Shown here: piece after piece, positions 59,656-64,000 of the stretch
Layout of the letters: the number at the start of each line of letters is the position of its first letter
How positions within the stretch are numbered: position 1 is the first letter of the stretch
Source of the DNA: JABDJL01 sp963664065
Lineage (GTDB): Bacteria; Pseudomonadota; Gammaproteobacteria; Xanthomonadales; SZUA-36
Direction: 5' to 3'
NCBI GenBank assembly: GCA_963664065.1
Contig: OY760942.1
Location: 992,001 to 1,056,000 of the forward strand
DNA: 64,000 nucleotides
Notes under the pieces: generated by a model
What the model saw: only the letters and a program-made list of their open reading frames with translations
Database searches by the model: none
What the model was told of the DNA's origin: nothing
Position numbers and translations under genes: made by a program

Positions 59656-61141
59656 TCAGAAAAAATATGATGCCGACACCAGTCTGCCGACACAGCAAAA
59701 CTATATTGGCGGTGAATACACCGCCAACCAGAGTGGTGAGACCTTTGTAACGCGTCATCCGGGCAACGAAAACCCAATCTGTGAGATCGAAACAGCGGGA
59801 GAACCCGAAATCAACAAGGCGGTTGCGGCTGCACATGAGGCGTTCAGGTCGTGGTCAAGAACCCCGGCATCTGAACGTGGTGCAGTTTTAAGGCGCGCCG
59901 CCGAATTGCTGCGCGAGCGCAACGATGAACTGGCTGCGCTGGAAACCCTCGATACCGGCAAGCCGATCGCGGAGACCAGTGTTGTCGATATCATTACCGG
60001 GGCCGACGTGATCGAATATTTCGCCGGTGTTGCCCAGTCGATCCACGGTCAACACGTTGATCTGCCGCCGGAGGCCTTCGCCATGGTCCGGCGCGAGCCG
60101 CTGGGCGTTTGTGCCGGCATCGGGGCGTGGAATTACCCTATTCAGATTGCCATGTGGAAGTCGGGCCCGGCACTGGCTTGCGGCAACACGATGGTATTCA
60201 AACCGGCAGAACAAACTCCACTCACCGCATTGAAGCTGGCCGAGATTTATACCGAGGCCGGACTGCCACCCGGCGTGTTCAATGTCGTACAGGGAGCGCG
60301 GGAATGTGGGGCGGCTTTGATCAGTCATCCCGACGTTGCCAAGGTGACACTCACGGGTTCGGTCGAAACAGGCAAGGTGGTGATGGCACATGCTGCCCGC
60401 GACCTGAAAAAAGTGACACTGGAGCTCGGTGGCAAATCGCCAATCATCATTTTCGACGACGCCGATCTCGAAAATGCGCTGAATGCGGCGCTGGTCGCGA
60501 ATTTCTACTCCACAGGCCAGGTCTGCTCGAACGGCACCCGTGTTTTTGTTCAGTCCAGTATTCACGATGGATTCGTCGCCAGCCTGGGCGAACGGACCAG
60601 GGCTATCCGCGTCGGTGATCCCTTTGATCCCTTGACCCAGATGGGTCCCTTGGTTTCCCGGGAACATTTTGAAAAAGTATGTGCTTACATGGCACTCGCA
60701 AAAAAGAGCGGGGCGCGCCACGTATGTGGCGGCGATGTGATAAGCGAGGGAGAACTCGCCAGCGGCTTGTACATTACTCCCGCGATATTTGCCGATTGCA
60801 CCGATGAGATGGAGTTTGTCCGCGAAGAGGTGTTCGGCCCTCTGATGTCTGTGCTGTCGTTTGAGACCGAGGAAGAGGCGCTCGAACGCGCAAATTCAAC
60901 TCATTTCGGATTATCCGGAGCCGTATTTACGAAGGACTTCAGCCGGGCACACCGTGTTGCAAACCAGATTCAGGCTGGTTGCGTGTGGATTAACGATTAC
61001 AACGTCACACCGCCGGAAGTGCCGTTCGGCGGTTATAAGCAATCCGGACTGGGGCGCGAAAACGGATTGCAGGCGATCGAACACTATACGCAGGTGAAAA
61101 CGATTTACGCCAACCTGGGTGATATCCCTGCGACTTACTAA
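59648..61141 (+). CDS. betB: Betaine-aldehyde dehydrogenase family ALDH
   Basis: 497 aa NAD-dependent aldehyde dehydrogenase. Features: NYPIQIAMWKSGPALACGNTMVFKPAEQTP, the NAD loop LTGSVETGK, the catalytic Glu in LELGGKSPIII, the nucleophile Cys in TGQVCSNGTR, and EVFGPLMSVL. The wording (ACGNTMVFKPAEQTPLTALKLAEI; VNDYN-type C-terminus WINDYNVTPPEVPFGGYKQSG) fits BADH and trimethylaminobutyraldehyde dehydrogenases. It oxidises betaine aldehyde made by the GMC enzyme, or 4-trimethylaminobutyraldehyde if the preceding oxygenase is a true GBBH. Coupled to that gene by an ATGAGTAA overlap. Confidence 0.9.
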   Translation: MSNQKKYDADTSLPTQQNYIGGEYTANQSGETFVTRHPGNENPICEIETAGEPEINKAVAAAHEAFRSWSRTPASERGAVLRRAAELLRERNDELAALETLDTGKPIAETSVVDIITGADVIEYFAGVAQSIHGQHVDLPPEAFAMVRREPLGVCAGIGAWNYPIQIAMWKSGPALACGNTMVFKPAEQTPLTALKLAEIYTEAGLPPGVFNVVQGARECGAALISHPDVAKVTLTGSVETGKVVMAHAARDLKKVTLELGGKSPIIIFDDADLENALNAALVANFYSTGQVCSNGTRVFVQSSIHDGFVASLGERTRAIRVGDPFDPLTQMGPLVSREHFEKVCAYMALAKKSGARHVCGGDVISEGELASGLYITPAIFADCTDEMEFVREEVFGPLMSVLSFETEEEALERANSTHFGLSGAVFTKDFSRAHRVANQIQAGCVWINDYNVTPPEVPFGGYKQSGLGRENGLQAIEHYTQVKTIYANLGDIPATY

Positions 61142-61220
61142 AGCTTGCGGCAATCACATATCGGCGCTGTAAGCGGACGTTCAGATGTTGCCGCTTTCTT
61201 CAGTTCAAGCGGCCGATAAA

Positions 61221-61260
61221 GACCCCCTTATTTCCCGTCAAAGAGGGAAATAAGGGGGTC
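61221..61260. terminator. Long perfect hairpin between convergent genes
   Basis: Perfect 16 bp stem (61221-61236 with 61245-61260) and 8-base loop, in the 139 bp between betB and the convergent TonB receptor gene. Only a three-T run follows in the minus direction and none in the plus direction, so it may stop both units weakly or serve to block convergent transcription. Confidence 0.7.
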
Positions 61261-61280
61261 GTGACGTTAAGGAATTTGGA

Positions 61281-63716
61281 TCAGAACCTCTGGCCAAATC
61301 GAACACCAAAGGTCCGCGGCCGGTTGGTGACCGTGGTCCAGGCATTTCCTGGTGGCCGCTGCAGGTTTTCCAGGCCGACACCATAGCCCGGATCACCGAT
61401 ATCGATTTGCGCAACCTCATCAAACAGGTTGTTTACGTAGAAGGATAAAGTCCAGTTATCCGTTTCAACACCCGCAGAAACATTCACCAGCGTGTAGGCG
61501 TCCATCTCCTTCCTCGCGGGGACGTTGGTTACGTCCAGGTCGTTCCACCGTTCGCCGGTGTAGGCTACCGCAGCCTGGAAGAAACCAGGCCTGGACCCGA
61601 TGTCGAAATTACTTCGCCAGATGCCCGTCAACTGTAACTTAGGTACATAAGGCATGGGAAGGCCTGCCGGGGCGTTTGCGGGCAGACCTTCAAGTCGTTC
61701 CGAGTCTCGGCGCCAGAAATCAGTCTGCAGTGAGGCATCGTTATAGGAACCTGCGAAGGTCACTGTATTGTTGTCATCCACGGCAAAGATCAGATCCCAT
61801 TCCACACCACGGGTTTGAGAGTTACCGACATTCTGAACAATGGTCAGGTTGGAAACGGTGAAGTCGAGAAAACCAAACTGGAAATTATCCCAGTCGATGA
61901 CATAGGCGGCACCGTTGAATCGCACGCGTCCATCGCTCAGCAACATTTTCCAGCCCAACTCGTAGTTGGTGACAAAATCAGGACCGTATTTGGGAATGCC
62001 GGGCACACGTGCGCGGTTCACACCACCGGCCCGGAAACCTTCGGACCATGTGATATAAAACAACTTGTCATCATCCATGCGGTATTCCATATTGACCTTG
62101 AAAGCCCAGTCATCGCCCTTGGCCACGTCATCCAGGATCCGGGTGTCGAAGCAGGGATACTGCACTTCGCCGTCGGGGTCCACGACAAATTTGCCGTCAA
62201 TATAGAATCCGGTGCAATGCCGGAGAAAGCCATTAAAACCGTACAGCTCATTTTCGTACTCAAAGTACCTGGCGCCAAATGTGCCAGTCACCTGATCGCT
62301 GAAATCAAAGGTCATTTCACCGAAAAGGGCTCTGTCCTCATCGGTGCGGACCTGGTAGGTCTGCCAGACTGTCGCACCGCCGTACAGGGAATTGCCGGGC
62401 AGGACCACCGTTCTGGCGGGGTCCAGATCAGGAACAATCCATTGCAGGTCGAAGTCGTGCTTCTGACTCTGATAAAACAAGCCTGCAATCCACCGAAATT
62501 GTTGGTCCTGTGAGGATTGGAAACGCAATTCATGACTCTGGCGCGTATATTCCTCGTCAGCGCCTACGTATTGCCGTCCGTCGGCGCACTCGTAGGATCC
62601 GACTTCTGCGCTGTAGCGACTACTGTAGTAAACACAGTAGCCATTCGGGTAGGCTTCACTGATATAGTAATCTTGCGTGAGGTAATACGCCCAGTACTCG
62701 GTATAGTCACTGTAGTCGTACTCACTGACATTGTTCCGATTCAGGTATGCGCCTGCATAAACGACGTCGATATCTCCGACACTGCCATCCAGGGTTAATG
62801 AGGCCTGATACCAGTCATCATCGGCAAACGTATCCCACAACTTACCGGTTTGACGTTCGCCAAAAAATTCCGGATTGTGCGCCCATTCGCCTTCAATTTC
62901 TGACTTTTGGTACATGATGCCTGGCGTTAAAGTCCAGTTATCGTTCAAATCGACTTTCAGCAATGCGCGCAGACCTGTGGAGGTAAAATCGTTATAGTTT
63001 TCCCTGGCAAAAGCGTGGTTATTGATGGTAATGGCCTGCGGCCCGGGAAAGTGCATAGAGGTCGGCACGTTATCGATATAGCCACCCACTTCCTTGTGCC
63101 ATGCCACCAGCCTGATTGCTGAACTATCGCCCAGCGGCAGGTTCCAGAATCCATTCAGGTTATAACCCGGATCACCATTCGAGACCGAATTGGCTTCCAG
63201 GTCAAAGCCGCTTTCGGTTGTACCGATAACCGGCTTGTTGGTGATGATACGGATGGTGCCCGATTGACTGCCCTGGCCATAAAGAGTCCCTTGCGGGCCG
63301 GATAGCGTTTCAACACGGGCGATGTCGTACATGTGGATGTCCAACACCTGGTTAATCGTGGTCACCGGTTGCTCGTCCAGGTAGTAGCCAACGCTGGGCA
63401 TGGAAGTTGAGTGGTTACCGTCGCCGCCACTGGCAATGCCGCGCATGTAAATCTTGGCATAACCGGGCCCATTGGAAGAGTATGAAACAGTCGGCATGAA
63501 ATCAATGAGGTCTTCAAAGCCCCGGACGTTCAGGTTTTCGAGTTGCTCGTTTCCCATTACCTGGATTGAAACGGCTACATCCTGCAGACTTTGTTCGCGT
63601 TTTTGTGAGGTAACAATAACCTCTTCAATCATGTACGAGCTATCATCCTGATCCTGATCCTGGGCCTGCACCGGTGCCACAACAATAGCGGCAACGACCG
63701 AACCCGCCAGGGCCAT
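61281..63716 (-). CDS. TonB-dependent outer-membrane receptor
   Basis: 811 aa from ATG 63716. TonB box-like IEEVIVTSQKREQ, plug domain (KIYMRGIASGGDG, IARVETLSGPQGTLYGQGSQSGTIRIITNKP), and barrel ending RPRTFGVRFGQRF. The signal peptide from this ATG (MALAGSVVAAIVVAPVQAQ) lacks the usual basic start, while the in-frame codons just upstream read NRNQLTRSIS, as in normal receptor leaders. No ATG, GTG or TTG precedes them in frame, so either the start is unusual or an upstream start was lost. The barrel is related to the receptor at 51432. Substrate unknown. Confidence 0.9.
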   Translation of the reverse strand: MALAGSVVAAIVVAPVQAQDQDQDDSSYMIEEVIVTSQKREQSLQDVAVSIQVMGNEQLENLNVRGFEDLIDFMPTVSYSSNGPGYAKIYMRGIASGGDGNHSTSMPSVGYYLDEQPVTTINQVLDIHMYDIARVETLSGPQGTLYGQGSQSGTIRIITNKPVIGTTESGFDLEANSVSNGDPGYNLNGFWNLPLGDSSAIRLVAWHKEVGGYIDNVPTSMHFPGPQAITINNHAFARENYNDFTSTGLRALLKVDLNDNWTLTPGIMYQKSEIEGEWAHNPEFFGERQTGKLWDTFADDDWYQASLTLDGSVGDIDVVYAGAYLNRNNVSEYDYSDYTEYWAYYLTQDYYISEAYPNGYCVYYSSRYSAEVGSYECADGRQYVGADEEYTRQSHELRFQSSQDQQFRWIAGLFYQSQKHDFDLQWIVPDLDPARTVVLPGNSLYGGATVWQTYQVRTDEDRALFGEMTFDFSDQVTGTFGARYFEYENELYGFNGFLRHCTGFYIDGKFVVDPDGEVQYPCFDTRILDDVAKGDDWAFKVNMEYRMDDDKLFYITWSEGFRAGGVNRARVPGIPKYGPDFVTNYELGWKMLLSDGRVRFNGAAYVIDWDNFQFGFLDFTVSNLTIVQNVGNSQTRGVEWDLIFAVDDNNTVTFAGSYNDASLQTDFWRRDSERLEGLPANAPAGLPMPYVPKLQLTGIWRSNFDIGSRPGFFQAAVAYTGERWNDLDVTNVPARKEMDAYTLVNVSAGVETDNWTLSFYVNNLFDEVAQIDIGDPGYGVGLENLQRPPGNAWTTVTNRPRTFGVRFGQRF

Positions 63717-63789
63717 GGATATTGATCGTGTTAATTGATTTCGATTAAATTTCTGGTAATTATGCCCTTGACGAAATGACAGGGATCCG

Positions 63790-63969
63790 CTAAGATCCCT
63801 TCATGCCCTTAAATAATCCTGTCTTTTCAATGCCTTTGTTGTTTTCGGCAACCGCTTTATCGATAGCCTTCATGGTGCGTTTCCCGACGATTTTCTCCAT
63901 GAAGTCATGGTCGGGGAGATTGTGGGTGCTCTTGGGCAACCGTCGTTTCTTCTTGGGAGCTTGAGTCAT
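63790..63969 (-). CDS. Small basic hypothetical protein
   Basis: An open frame of 59 aa, ATG 63969 to TAG 63790, starting MTQAPKKKRRLPKSTHN and rich in Lys/Arg with no hydrophobic segment. It lies upstream of the receptor gene on the same strand, 73 bp from its start. Its stop codon overlaps a small hairpin (AGGGATC / GATCCCT, 63781-63800) that could be a weak terminator. A purine-rich AAAAAAGG lies about 12 bp upstream of the ATG. I do not recognise the family, and the gene is close to the window edge. Confidence 0.5.
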   Translation of the reverse strand: MTQAPKKKRRLPKSTHNLPDHDFMEKIVGKRTMKAIDKAVAENNKGIEKTGLFKGMKGS

Positions 63970-64000
63970 GACTGATGTAAACCTTTTTTCGTTAATGGAT

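Noticed and set aside
1..64000. CRISPR arrays, tRNA or rRNA genes, insertion sequences and phage genes
   Set aside because: I looked for direct-repeat arrays, cloverleaf patterns and transposase or integrase motifs and found none.

Overview
The window looks like a piece of a marine or aquatic gammaproteobacterial chromosome. The order lptD-surA-pdxA-rsmA-apaG-apaH is a classical gammaproteobacterial operon. It sits with a TonB2-type energy module (DUF3450 - TtpC-like - ExbB - ExbD - TonB - TPR), two large TonB-dependent receptors and a TPR-sulfotransferase, a combination common in marine heterotrophs. I cannot name the genus. I found no tRNA, rRNA, CRISPR array, insertion sequence or integrase, and no recognisable transcription-factor gene.

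Layout. 0.1-1.2 kb: tyrA. 1.2-6.4 kb (minus): TonB module. 6.8-10 kb (minus): OPT transporter, a small membrane protein and an N-formylglutamate amidohydrolase-family protein. 10.2-14 kb (minus): SLC13/TrkA-C transporter and a DUF255 thioredoxin-fold protein. 14.2-16.4 kb (plus): lgt, thyA, folA. 16.4-24.3 kb (minus): apaH, apaG, rsmA, pdxA, surA, lptD and a zinc aminopeptidase. 24.3-28.6 kb (minus): msrB, a YceI-like protein, an isopenicillin-N-synthase-type oxygenase, a frameshifted sodium symporter and a bicupin. 28.7-32.6 kb: DUF2007 protein, membrane TPR protein, an outer-membrane barrel and a broken exported protein.

From 32.7 to about 61 kb lies an accessory catabolic region for quaternary amines, choline phosphodiesters and phosphonates. 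A minus-strand operon encodes a MetE-like protein, a choline-dehydrogenase-type GMC enzyme, a carnitine-dehydrogenase-like enzyme, GlpQ and GlpT. A SAM methyltransferase and a second MetE-like protein follow in a locally GC-richer patch. A plus-strand operon encodes PhnX, PhnW and two dimethylglycine/sarcosine-dehydrogenase-like flavoproteins, and it converges on a DmdA-family folate enzyme. After a HAD phosphatase, a decayed MFS gene, a TonB receptor and a TPR-sulfotransferase comes an HD-domain C-P cleaving oxygenase (TmpB/PhnZ type), a BCCT transporter, a gamma-butyrobetaine-hydroxylase/TmpA-type oxygenase and betaine aldehyde dehydrogenase. A second TonB receptor and a small basic ORF close the window.

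How they may work together (inference): GlpQ/GlpT salvage glycerophosphocholine; the BCCT carrier imports choline, carnitine, betaine or trimethyl-aminoethylphosphonate. The GMC enzyme and BetB make glycine betaine from choline. TmpA and TmpB would make glycine betaine and phosphate from trimethyl-aminoethylphosphonate. The flavoproteins would demethylate dimethylglycine/sarcosine, or N-methyl aminoethylphosphonates, with folate taking the one-carbon units. PhnW/PhnX mineralise aminoethylphosphonate. No known glycine-betaine demethylase (BHMT, Rieske GbcAB, MtgB) is present, so the two MetE-like proteins and the DmdA-like protein are candidates for that missing step.
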